Source: Blautia schinkii DSM 10518
Lineage (GTDB): Bacteria; Bacillota; Clostridia; Lachnospirales; Lachnospiraceae
NCBI GenBank assembly: GCA_000702025.1
Contig: JNKJ01000007.1
Coordinates: 62,001 to 126,000, forward strand
DNA length: 64,000 nucleotides
Reading direction: 5' to 3'
Of the stretch, positions 51,700-59,318 are shown in pieces. How positions within the stretch are numbered: position 1 is the first letter of the stretch; every line of letters begins with the position of its first letter. The translations under genes were made by a program, and so were the position numbers. A model generated the notes under the pieces. The model was not told the origin of the DNA and did not search any database. It worked only from the letters and a program-made list of their open reading frames with translations.

Positions 51700-52344
51700 T
51701 CAGCCACAAATATATTTACTTAATCCGAGTATCTTGTAATATCCGGCAACAGCGCCCTGATCTGCGACGCCTGCGCATTGAGCGGCATGTACCGCGGCCT
51801 TACCGAAAACCGGAACCATGTCCTTAGTCGCTTCTACGCCCTTTTCTGCCGCGCCTAAAGCTGCGGTGACCACTTCCTGGAGGGATGCGCCTGAATCAGC
51901 AGCGGCACAAGCAGCCTCTGCGGCTGGAAGAATGGAGTCATAAATTGTACGCTGTCCGGCTTCGCATTTTCCGCGTTTCTGAACACCGGCGGCAAAGCCT
52001 TTTAAATATGCGGCAAAGGCGGGAGCGTCAAGCTCGGATTTGCCTTTTACTGCTTTTCCGCCTTCCATAATGCCGGTAGACATCAGGAAGCCCATGGTGG
52101 AGGGAACAAGAGAAGACATCTTCATTCCGGCTTTCATCAGCAGTTTGCCGATATCGCCGCCGGCGCCTTCGGCTTCACCACGCAGCAGATCGGGGAGCGC
52201 CCCATATCCCTTGCTCATGGTCAGACCCAGGTCTCCGTCGCCCAGGCGGGCATCCATCTCACATAATTCTTCCTTTTTTTCAATAAACAAAGCGCCCACG
52301 GAAGAGAATAATTCCGGCACCTGCTCAAACAGAATCTTGTCCAT
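51700..52344 (-). CDS. DhaL-like kinase subunit (dihydroxyacetone kinase family)
   Basis: A 214-residue ADP/ATP-binding subunit of the Dak family. The Mg-binding loop DARLGDGDLGLTMSKG is present (near residues 29-44). The nucleotide loop reads VPSTMGFLM and the C-terminal loop DQGAVAGY, both diverged from the usual GG-x-SG and DPGA patterns, so the substrate or phosphoryl source may differ from classic DhaL. Start ATG at 52344 follows AAGGAGAA; the frame extends to 52365. It lies 23 bases after the DhaK-like gene. No DhaM phosphocarrier is nearby, so an ATP-using enzyme is possible. Confidence 0.85.
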   Translation of the reverse strand: MDKILFEQVPELFSSVGALFIEKKEELCEMDARLGDGDLGLTMSKGYGALPDLLRGEAEGAGGDIGKLLMKAGMKMSSLVPSTMGFLMSTGIMEGGKAVKGKSELDAPAFAAYLKGFAAGVQKRGKCEAGQRTIYDSILPAAEAACAAADSGASLQEVVTAALGAAEKGVEATKDMVPVFGKAAVHAAQCAGVADQGAVAGYYKILGLSKYICG

Positions 52345-52367
52345 TGGCAATTCTCCTTGTTTCATTC

Positions 52368-53360
52368 TTATTTCTGACAGATAAATGGTGTTTTTACGGG
52401 ATGCTCCATATATTTTTTCAGCTCGTCATTCATTTTACACATGGAGATGGAAGCACCGGCCATTTCCATGGAAGTCGCATATTCTCCGACAATGGTTTTG
52501 TAAACGCGGATACCTTTAGAAGTAAGGAGTTCGGTTACATCATTGGAAAGTATGTACAGTTCCTCTATAGAAGTGGCGCCAAGGCCGTTGATGAGAAGAG
52601 CAACCTCCTCACCTTCTGCCACAGGCATATCGTTGAGCAAGGTATTAACGGATTCTTCAGCTATCTCGCGGGAGGTTTTAAGCGGCCCGTTCCATACGCC
52701 CGGTTCGCCGTGGATTCCCATACCCATAGCCATTTCGTTCTCTTTTAACTCGAAATTCGGATGTCCTACTTCCGGGATGATACATGGTGTCAGAGCAAAA
52801 CCTACCGTACGTGTATTGTCCTTGGCAAGCTGAGCTGCGGCAAGAACTTCGTCAAGGCTGCCTCCCTCGTCTGCTCTGGCTCCGGCTGCCTTGAACATAA
52901 AATAAATGCCCGCTACGCCGCGGCGTGTATCCGGGTTCGCGTGGGAGTTTACATCGTCAGCGCCTACAATACTCTTGCAGGTGATGTCGTCCATATCGCA
53001 TAAATCCGTGGCCATATCAAAGGTCATGATATCGCCTGTATAGTTGCCGTATAAATATAAAACACCGGCGCCGGCCTCGACTTCTTTGGAAATATTATAA
53101 ATCTGCTCCGGAGATGGGGACTGGAATACACCGCCCACACCGCAGCCGTCAATCAGGCCGTCTCCTACATAACCAAGGAACAGAGGCAGATGGCCGGAAC
53201 CGCCGCCTGTGATAATGGCTACCTTGCCTGGGGTCTTGTTTGCTTTGCAGTAGCAGCGAAGGTCACCTTCTGCGTATTTTACCTGGTCTGCATGTGCGGC
53301 ATAGATACCCTTTAACATGTCATCTACATAGGTTTCCGGTGCGTTGATTATCTTTTTCAT
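52368..53360 (-). CDS. DhaK-like kinase subunit (dihydroxyacetone kinase family)
   Basis: A 330-residue substrate-binding subunit of the Dak family. The covalent substrate His217 is in MGIHGEPGV, and the glycine-rich TGGGSGHLPLFLGYVGDGLID motif is near 51-71. Members phosphorylate dihydroxyacetone or related short ketoses such as erythrulose, so a short keto sugar is likely. The start is ATG 53360 behind GGAGGAAA, and the operon has its own minus-strand promoter at 53418-53446. The DHAP made would match the product of the methylthioribulose-phosphate aldolase route, but direct linkage is speculative. Confidence 0.9.
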   Translation of the reverse strand: MKKIINAPETYVDDMLKGIYAAHADQVKYAEGDLRCYCKANKTPGKVAIITGGGSGHLPLFLGYVGDGLIDGCGVGGVFQSPSPEQIYNISKEVEAGAGVLYLYGNYTGDIMTFDMATDLCDMDDITCKSIVGADDVNSHANPDTRRGVAGIYFMFKAAGARADEGGSLDEVLAAAQLAKDNTRTVGFALTPCIIPEVGHPNFELKENEMAMGMGIHGEPGVWNGPLKTSREIAEESVNTLLNDMPVAEGEEVALLINGLGATSIEELYILSNDVTELLTSKGIRVYKTIVGEYATSMEMAGASISMCKMNDELKKYMEHPVKTPFICQK

Positions 53361-53417
53361 AAATTTCCTCCTATCTCAAAAGATTTGGGTTCACTGGAAT
53401 CGAAAAGTCAGCTGTGG

Positions 53418-53446
53418 ATAATGGTGTAAAAGGTGTAATATCGCAA
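53418..53446 (-). promoter_or_regulatory. Promoter of the DhaK-like operon
   Basis: On the minus strand TTGCGA (53446-53441), 17-bp spacer, CATTAT (53423-53418). The spacer contains a direct repeat GGTGTAAAA/GGTGTAATA (plus-strand reading), a possible DeoR site. The remaining spacer up to the Fic gene (53447-53673) shows nothing further I can name. Confidence 0.5.
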
Positions 53447-53673
53447 GATTTTTATGGCTCTACAGTTGACTTTTTGTACAAATGTTATAGGATAATTGTA
53501 TAGCTTTTGGAAAGATTTGTCAACAATTTTGCCCGAAAATGTGGGGTTTGGGTGTTGGAATTTGTGGAAAACTCCCAAAAAAGTTGTGCTTTCATTTCTG
53601 CCCTCCAATGAGCTTTTGATGTTTCGGACCGGAACGTAGTTGTGCTTTGATGAAACGCGGAAAATCAAAAAAG

Positions 53674-53702
53674 TTTTTTTTTAGAGCCATTCATGCTATA
53701 AT
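53674..53702 (+). promoter_or_regulatory. Extended -10 promoter of the Fic gene
   Basis: TGCTATAAT (extended -10, 53694-53702) with only a T-rich tract at the -35 position. Confidence 0.6.
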
Positions 53703-53765
53703 TACTTATCAGCTCAGTTATTACTCTCGAAAACATGGTAAAAATAGATAGAGGGAGGTACCGTT

Positions 53766-54410
53766 GTGGCGCTTGAAAACAAATTAGGCCTTACAGATTC
53801 TGCCGAGCTTGCCAGGGAAGAGGAGAGAATCAGCAAAAAGAAGGCTGCGAAACTGTTTGAGAACGGTATTATTGACAATTATCCGCCTGGCAGATTTTCC
53901 ACATTACAGGCAATACACAAATATTTATTTGAAGATATTTACGAATTTGCAGGAAAGCTGCGTACAGAAAATCTTGCCAAAGGCAGCTTTCGTTTTGCAC
54001 CGCTTATGTATCTTGAACCGGCGTTGATAAATATTGACGGAATGCCTCAATCTACGTTTGATGAAATTATTGAAAAGTATGTAGAAATGAATATTGCTCA
54101 TCCGTTCAGAGAAAGCAACGGCCGCAGCACGCGTATATGGCTTGACCATATGTTGAAAACGGAAATCGGCAGGATAATCGATTGGAGTAAGGTTGATAAA
54201 GAAGATTATCTGTTGGCGATGGAGCGTAGTCCTGTCAGGGATATCGAAATAAAGCATATTTTAAAGAATGCCCTGACTGATGAAGTGGACAGCCGTGAGA
54301 TTTATATGAAAGGAATCGACCACAGTTATTATTATGAGGGGTATACAACTTTTAAGACTGAGGAAATTTTTAACGAATGTATGGACGAAAATGGTAATGT
54401 TACGTTATAA
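53766..54410 (+). CDS. Class III Fic-domain AMP-transferase
   Basis: A 214-residue Fic protein. The active-site loop is HPFRESNGR (His112-Arg120) where the consensus has Gly at the sixth position, so Ser117 replaces it. The C-terminal part reads DHSYYYEGY: Ser187 and Glu191 form the S-x-x-x-E-G inhibitory helix of class III Fic proteins such as NmFic, which modify DNA gyrase and topoisomerase IV and restrain themselves through oligomers. Neighbouring segments (TRIWLDHMLK, MERSPVRDIEIKHILKNALTD) also resemble NmFic. No separate antitoxin is visible. The start is GTG 53766 behind GGGAGG. It is transcribed alone. Confidence 0.9.
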   Translation: MALENKLGLTDSAELAREEERISKKKAAKLFENGIIDNYPPGRFSTLQAIHKYLFEDIYEFAGKLRTENLAKGSFRFAPLMYLEPALINIDGMPQSTFDEIIEKYVEMNIAHPFRESNGRSTRIWLDHMLKTEIGRIIDWSKVDKEDYLLAMERSPVRDIEIKHILKNALTDEVDSREIYMKGIDHSYYYEGYTTFKTEEIFNECMDENGNVTL

Positions 54411-54455
54411 TAGTAAGATTAGAGGGGTATGCTTTGTGTAACTGAAGGAAAGTTA

Positions 54456-54527
54456 AATACTCCGCAGCAAGCCAAGTGGACATGCAGGCATGTCTGCCAG
54501 GCCCGTTGCTCGCGGGAATAAAGTATT
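54456..54527. ncRNA. Candidate structured RNA or repeat element
   Basis: A 72-base segment folds by nested complementarity: AATACT (54456-54461) with AGTATT (54522-54527), CCGCAGCAA with TTGCTCGCGG, then GGACAT with ATGTCT near the tip. It lies between the Fic gene and the polysaccharide cluster. It may be a leader RNA, a palindromic repeat element or a terminator variant. I have no family name for it. Confidence 0.45.
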
Positions 54528-54551
54528 GCATTTACAGATAAGAGGGATCAT

Positions 54552-56048
54552 GTGAATAAAAGTAAGAGGGAAGATTACAAACGTTTTATCGTGTTCTGCC
54601 TGGCGAGTATGGTCATTTTAGCACAGGCGGCTGTATTTGCGTATGTTTGGTATGATTACTACCGGGAATTGATATTTGAGCCGTTCTGGCGCAAAGGTAA
54701 CTGGGTGCTCATTGCAATCTATGCTTTGATAGATATGCTGTTTTCCAGACTTTACGGCGGCCTTAAGGTGGGGTATCTGAAGCGGATCGATGTGATTTAT
54801 TCACTGACGCTGGCGACTATATGCACAAATATTGTGGCATATTTCCAGATCACGCTGATCAACCGTTGGTTCCTGCCGCCGTGGCCTATGCTGGAGATGA
54901 CAGGGGTGGATATCCTTTTGATCATTATCTGGACCTTTGGCTCCCGGTTTATTTATTCCAGGCTTTACCGGGCAAGGAGGCTTCTGGTGATTTACGGAAA
55001 CCGTGATCCCGGGGAGCTTATCCAGAAAATGAATTCCCGCAGGGACAAGTATGAAGTCAGCGGCAAGGTGCATGTGGATGCAGGTGAGAAGGTAATCCAC
55101 CGTATGATGCGTGATTATGAGGGTGTGATCATCTGGGATTTGCCGTCTGCTGTGCGCAACCGATATCTGAAATATTGTTTTGCGCATTCTATTCGCTGTT
55201 ATATGAGCCCGAAGATTTCGGATATTATTCTTCTGGGCAGCGACCGTATCCATCTGTTTGATACGCCGCTTTTGATGTCCAGGAATCTGGGACTGTCTGT
55301 GGAGCAGAGGGCAGCGAAAAGGCTTCTCGACATCGTGGTTTCAGCTGTGGGGATTGTAGTGTTTTCCCCGCTTATGCTGCTTATTGCTATTTTAGTGAAG
55401 GCATATGACGGCGGTCCGGTGTTCTATACGCAGGACCGGCTTACCATAAGCGGCAAGCCATTTCGGATATGTAAGTTCCGCAGTATGTGTGTGGATTCCG
55501 AGAAGCACGGCGCGCGTCTGGCTTCTAAAAATGATTCGCGGATCACGCCTGTGGGTAAGGTGCTGCGTAATCTGCATTTAGATGAGCTGCCTCAGCTTTT
55601 TAATGTGTTTATCGGTGATATGGCGCTCGTGGGACCGCGGCCGGAGCGTAAGGCGATTATGAAAGAATATCAGAAGGAAATCCCCGAATTTTATTACCGT
55701 TTGAAGGTAAAGGCGGGGCTCACCGGTTATGCCCAGGTGTACGGGAAGTATAACACAACGCCGTATGACAAGCTGAAGCTGGATTTGTTTTATATCGAAA
55801 ATTATTCATTCCTGCTGGATATCAAGCTGCTCTTCATGACGGTGAAGATTTTCTGCCAGAAGGAAGTTTCGGAGGGCGTGGAGGATACGCAGGTGAATGC
55901 GCTGAAGGATGCCTCGGCCATTTCCGCAGGGGGCACGCAGAAGGATGCGGCATTGGCCCTGGAGAAAGATACGCAGATGAGTGTGCTCAGGGACACTGCG
56001 TCAGTGGGCATAGGAAATGAAGATCCGGAAGAGGGAGAAGGTCTATGA
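54552..56048 (+). CDS. Polyprenyl-phosphate sugar-1-phosphate transferase (WbaP type)
   Basis: 498 residues. Four hydrophobic segments in the first 150 residues, a soluble middle domain, and a C-terminal bacterial sugar-transferase domain from about 255 with membrane helix VVSAVGIVVFSPLMLLIAIL and the catalytic patterns FRICKFRSMCVDSE, LDELPQLFNVF, GPRPERK and KAGLTGYAQVYG. It starts polymer synthesis by loading a sugar phosphate onto undecaprenyl phosphate. The last 55 or so residues are a repeat tail (DTQVNALKDAS ... DTQMSVLRDTAS) not needed by the family. The start is GTG 54552. The next gene overlaps by ATGA. Confidence 0.92.
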   Translation: MNKSKREDYKRFIVFCLASMVILAQAAVFAYVWYDYYRELIFEPFWRKGNWVLIAIYALIDMLFSRLYGGLKVGYLKRIDVIYSLTLATICTNIVAYFQITLINRWFLPPWPMLEMTGVDILLIIIWTFGSRFIYSRLYRARRLLVIYGNRDPGELIQKMNSRRDKYEVSGKVHVDAGEKVIHRMMRDYEGVIIWDLPSAVRNRYLKYCFAHSIRCYMSPKISDIILLGSDRIHLFDTPLLMSRNLGLSVEQRAAKRLLDIVVSAVGIVVFSPLMLLIAILVKAYDGGPVFYTQDRLTISGKPFRICKFRSMCVDSEKHGARLASKNDSRITPVGKVLRNLHLDELPQLFNVFIGDMALVGPRPERKAIMKEYQKEIPEFYYRLKVKAGLTGYAQVYGKYNTTPYDKLKLDLFYIENYSFLLDIKLLFMTVKIFCQKEVSEGVEDTQVNALKDASAISAGGTQKDAALALEKDTQMSVLRDTASVGIGNEDPEEGEGL

Positions 56049-56788
56049 AACAGCCATTGGTGTCTGTGATCATGCCCTGCTACAATGGGGAAAAATATAT
56101 CAGAAAAGCGATAGAATCTGTCTATGGCCAGGAGGTTCCGCTAGAGCTTCTGGTCATAGATGATGGTTCTGACGACGATACAGAGAAAGTCCTGGATGCC
56201 TATAAGGGCAGAGAGGACTTTCGGTATTTGAAAAACGAAAAAAATATGGGGGCTGCGGGTTCCCGAAACCGGGGAGTGCAGGAGGCAAGTGGGACTTATA
56301 TTGCCTTTCTTGACTGCGACGATTGGTGGGAAAAGGGGAAATTAAAGGAGCAGCTTCGCGTCCTGGAAAATACAGGTTATGTCATGTGCTCCACAGGCAG
56401 AGAGCTGATGAAACCGGATGGCAGCACCACCGGAAAGTATATCCCTGTCAGAGAGGACATCACGTATAAGGAGCTTCTTAAACATAACTGCATCAATTGT
56501 TCTTCCGTGCTGCTCGAGAAGCAGGTGGCGCTGGAGTTTCCCATGGAGCATGACGACAGCCATGAGGATTACATTTCCTGGCTGAAAATCCTGAAGAAAT
56601 ACGGTCATGCCGCGGGAATTGATAAGCCATATCTGAAATACCGGTTAAGTGAAGGCGGCAAATCCAGGAACAAGGTGAAATCCGCCAGAATGACTTTTCA
56701 GGTTTATCGGTACGTGGGTTACGGGCCCATAACAAGTGCGGTCTTTTTTGCGTCGTATGCTGTCCATGGCCTGTGGAAATATCGTTAA
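56045..56788 (+). CDS. Family 2 glycosyltransferase
   Basis: A 247-residue GT-A type glycosyltransferase. The nucleotide-sugar motifs are VSVIMPCYNGEKYI, LLVIDDGSDDDT and the metal-binding FLDCDDWW. It overlaps the sugar transferase by ATGA and is followed at once by a glycerophosphotransferase-like gene, so it should add a sugar during assembly of the surface polymer. The acceptor and donor sugars are unknown. A C-terminal hydrophobic stretch may associate with the membrane. Confidence 0.9.
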   Translation: MKQPLVSVIMPCYNGEKYIRKAIESVYGQEVPLELLVIDDGSDDDTEKVLDAYKGREDFRYLKNEKNMGAAGSRNRGVQEASGTYIAFLDCDDWWEKGKLKEQLRVLENTGYVMCSTGRELMKPDGSTTGKYIPVREDITYKELLKHNCINCSSVLLEKQVALEFPMEHDDSHEDYISWLKILKKYGHAAGIDKPYLKYRLSEGGKSRNKVKSARMTFQVYRYVGYGPITSAVFFASYAVHGLWKYR

Positions 56789-56799
56789 GAGGAGCGGAT

Positions 56800-57954
56800 A
56801 TGGGGAAACTTAAGAATTTTTTCATGACCTGGAGCTGCAAACATCAGGTAAAGGAAAAGCCGGATAAAACAATCTGGATTTTTTCTTCTGTGGACAACTG
56901 CCACTATAATTACAATTCCAGATATTTGTTCGAATATGTAAAGGATAATCTGCCTCAGATCACCCCGTATTTTGTCATGAATGACGATAAGATGAGGGAA
57001 GAGCTAGGCAGGAAGTATGGACAAAATTATTTTATTGAGACAAATACAAAACAGGGCGTCCAAAAGGTGCTGAAAGCGGGTGTGTGGTTTACTTCTGCAG
57101 GACTTCCGGTCTATGGGACACACTTGAAGAAAGACCGTATCATCGTGAACCTCTGGCATGGGGTGCCGTTGAAGCAGATTGCACTTTCAGACCCGAATCT
57201 GAAAAAAGCGGCCCGTATTTACTTCCATAAAATTTTTACGGAAAATTATACGTACATCCTGACAACCTCAAGCACCCTGGTCCCGGTTATGGCGAAAAGC
57301 TTTGATGTGCCGGAATCTATGGTGCGCGTCTGGGGTCAGCCGAGAAATGACAGGATTTTTATGCCGAACGACAGGGAAAAGACGCTGGAAGCGATTTACG
57401 GAAAGCTGCCGGAATATGACAAAGCTGTGCTTTATGCGCCTACCTACAGAGACGGTGGAGCTACGAAGCTGTTTCCGTTTCCGGATTATGATAAGACTTC
57501 ACTGAATGAATTTCTTGAGAAAGAGAAGATACTGCTGTTTCTCCGCACCCACATCAGCGAGAAGACTGCAGCAGGTGAGTATCTGTCAGAGCGAATCCGT
57601 TTTCTGGGAAATGAGGAGGCGGAGGATGCCACGGATATTTTGAATGTCTTTGATCTGCTGGTTACGGATTATTCCAGCATTTATATTGATTATCTGCTTA
57701 CGGAAAAGCCTTTAATCTTCCTTCCTTATGACAAGGAAGAATATCTGGCGGAGAGAGGCATGAATTTTGATTATGAGAAAGTCACCCCGGGGCCCAAGCC
57801 TGCGACACAGAAGGAGTTTCTGGAGCTTTTGAAGTCCATGATGACACCGAGCGACCCGTATGAGGAAGAACGTTGCCGGGTAAACAGGTTTTTTAATGAG
57901 GTGGACGCTCCCTGTGCCGGGGAAATCTGCAGTCATATATTAGAAGAGATATAG
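56800..57954 (+). CDS. CDP-glycerol glycerophosphotransferase family protein, first
   Basis: A 384-residue TagB/TagF-like enzyme. The family motifs LWHGVPLKQIA, VLYAPTYRDGG and LLVTDYSSIYIDYL are intact; their His and Asp/Ser residues bind CDP-glycerol. It should transfer glycerol phosphate to a lipid-linked acceptor on the inner face of the membrane. ATG 56800 behind AGAGGAG is chosen; a GTG at 56773 in the same frame lies inside the GT2 gene. The first of three related genes in a row. Confidence 0.9.
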   Translation: MGKLKNFFMTWSCKHQVKEKPDKTIWIFSSVDNCHYNYNSRYLFEYVKDNLPQITPYFVMNDDKMREELGRKYGQNYFIETNTKQGVQKVLKAGVWFTSAGLPVYGTHLKKDRIIVNLWHGVPLKQIALSDPNLKKAARIYFHKIFTENYTYILTTSSTLVPVMAKSFDVPESMVRVWGQPRNDRIFMPNDREKTLEAIYGKLPEYDKAVLYAPTYRDGGATKLFPFPDYDKTSLNEFLEKEKILLFLRTHISEKTAAGEYLSERIRFLGNEEAEDATDILNVFDLLVTDYSSIYIDYLLTEKPLIFLPYDKEEYLAERGMNFDYEKVTPGPKPATQKEFLELLKSMMTPSDPYEEERCRVNRFFNEVDAPCAGEICSHILEEI

Positions 57955-57965
57955 GGGATAACAGC

Positions 57966-59270
57966 ATGAGCGAGTGGAAAAAGGCGGCGGCAAAGCTGGT
58001 GAATATCACTCCGGCGGGAAAAGAGCTGGCAGTGAAGCTGTACACAGCTTATAACCGGAAAAAGTATAAAAAATATTGGAATACCTGTGAGGTGGATCCT
58101 CATATGGTAGTGTTTGAATCTTTTCTCGGCCGCCAGTACGCATGCAGCCCCAAAGCGATGTATGAGGCAATGGTCAGGGACGAGGCTTACAGGGATTATA
58201 AGAAGATATGGATGTTCGAGGAACCTGAGAAACACCAGGATGTGATAAAGGATGAGAATACCATTCTGGTGAAATATCGTTCTCAGGAGTTTTATGAGTA
58301 TTACGCACGGGCAAAATATTGGATTACCAACTATCACCTTCCTTCCGGAGTGATTAAAAGACCCGGGCAGGTGTATGTCCAGACCTGGCACGGAACTCCG
58401 CTGAAAAAGATAGGCTGTGATGTACCTTGCAGAAGTAGCGTTGAGGAGGGGAGGAGCGGCGCCATCGAGAAGGATGGAAGTAGGAGCGTTGAGAAGAATC
58501 GAAGCAGCAGTCTTGAAGCTGCTAAAAGAAGGGCGTATAAAGAATATGAAACAGAAGGCGCGCTTATCGACTTCGTCCCATCGCCCTCACCCTTTTATAC
58601 GGAGAAAATCAAAAGTGCCTTTCGCCTTGGAATCCAGGCAAAGGTATTAGAGATGGGCTACCCAAGAAATGATGCATTATTTACGGTCGGAAATGAAAAG
58701 CAGGAGGAGATAAAAAAGGCCCTTGGCATTCCAAGGGACCGGAAAGTAATCCTGTACGCGCCTACCTGGAGGGACAATCAGCACACTGCGGGTACAGGCT
58801 ATACCTATAGGTTGGGAATTGACTTTGACAAGCTTCAGAAAAACCTGGAAGGAGAGGCCATGATTTTATTCCGGGCTCATTACCTGATCAGCAGCAGCTT
58901 TGACTTTGGAAAATACCAGGGATTTATCCGGAATGTGTCGGATTATGATGACATCAATGACCTGTATATGGCAGCAGACATGCTGATTACGGATTATTCC
59001 AGTGTGTTCTTTGACTATGCTTGTCTGAAACGTCCCATGCTTTTTTATATGTATGATTACGCGGAATATAAAAATCAGATTCGTGATTTTTATTTTGATA
59101 TCAGCGAGCTGCCCGGACCTGTGATAAAAGAGCAAAGAGACATCTCGGAGGATATCAGGTCTTTATTTGAATGCTTTGAATACGACGAAAAATACGAACG
59201 GTTTAACAAGAAGTTTAATCCGATAAACGCTCCCTGCAGTAGCCGGATGCTTAGAGAGATTTTCGGTTGA
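57966..59270 (+). CDS. CDP-glycerol glycerophosphotransferase family protein, second
   Basis: A 434-residue relative with QTWHGTPLKKIG, VILYAPTWRDN and LITDYSSVFFDYA. Residues about 155-185 form an insertion of short charged repeats (RSSVEEG, RSGAIEKDG, SRSVEKN, RSSSLEAA) right after the WHGTPLKK motif, at a place where the family has a short loop. The start is ATG 57966. The TGA stop lies at the head of a 33-bp repeat. It may add a second glycerol phosphate or act as polymerase beside the first copy. Confidence 0.9.
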   Translation: MSEWKKAAAKLVNITPAGKELAVKLYTAYNRKKYKKYWNTCEVDPHMVVFESFLGRQYACSPKAMYEAMVRDEAYRDYKKIWMFEEPEKHQDVIKDENTILVKYRSQEFYEYYARAKYWITNYHLPSGVIKRPGQVYVQTWHGTPLKKIGCDVPCRSSVEEGRSGAIEKDGSRSVEKNRSSSLEAAKRRAYKEYETEGALIDFVPSPSPFYTEKIKSAFRLGIQAKVLEMGYPRNDALFTVGNEKQEEIKKALGIPRDRKVILYAPTWRDNQHTAGTGYTYRLGIDFDKLQKNLEGEAMILFRAHYLISSSFDFGKYQGFIRNVSDYDDINDLYMAADMLITDYSSVFFDYACLKRPMLFYMYDYAEYKNQIRDFYFDISELPGPVIKEQRDISEDIRSLFECFEYDEKYERFNKKFNPINAPCSSRMLREIFG

Positions 59271-59309
59271 TCGGGGATTGAATGGTGATTGATTGGTGGT
59301 TGATCGGGA
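59265..59309 (+). repeat. Repeat with 33-bp spacing across a stop codon
   Basis: GGTTGATCGGGGA (59265-59277, containing the TGA stop at 59268-59270) recurs as GGTTGATCGGGA at 59298-59309, exactly 33 bases later. The second copy provides the GGGAGGA ribosome site of the next gene. An inner GGTGATTGAT resembles both. Confidence 0.65.
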
Positions 59310-59318
59310 GGAAATGAT

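Noticed and set aside
44256..53440. Shared GTGTAATAT in the DhaK-like promoter and in the methylthioribose spacer as a common DeoR site
   Set aside because: A 9-base match between two AT-rich spacers of several hundred bases is expected by chance about once.
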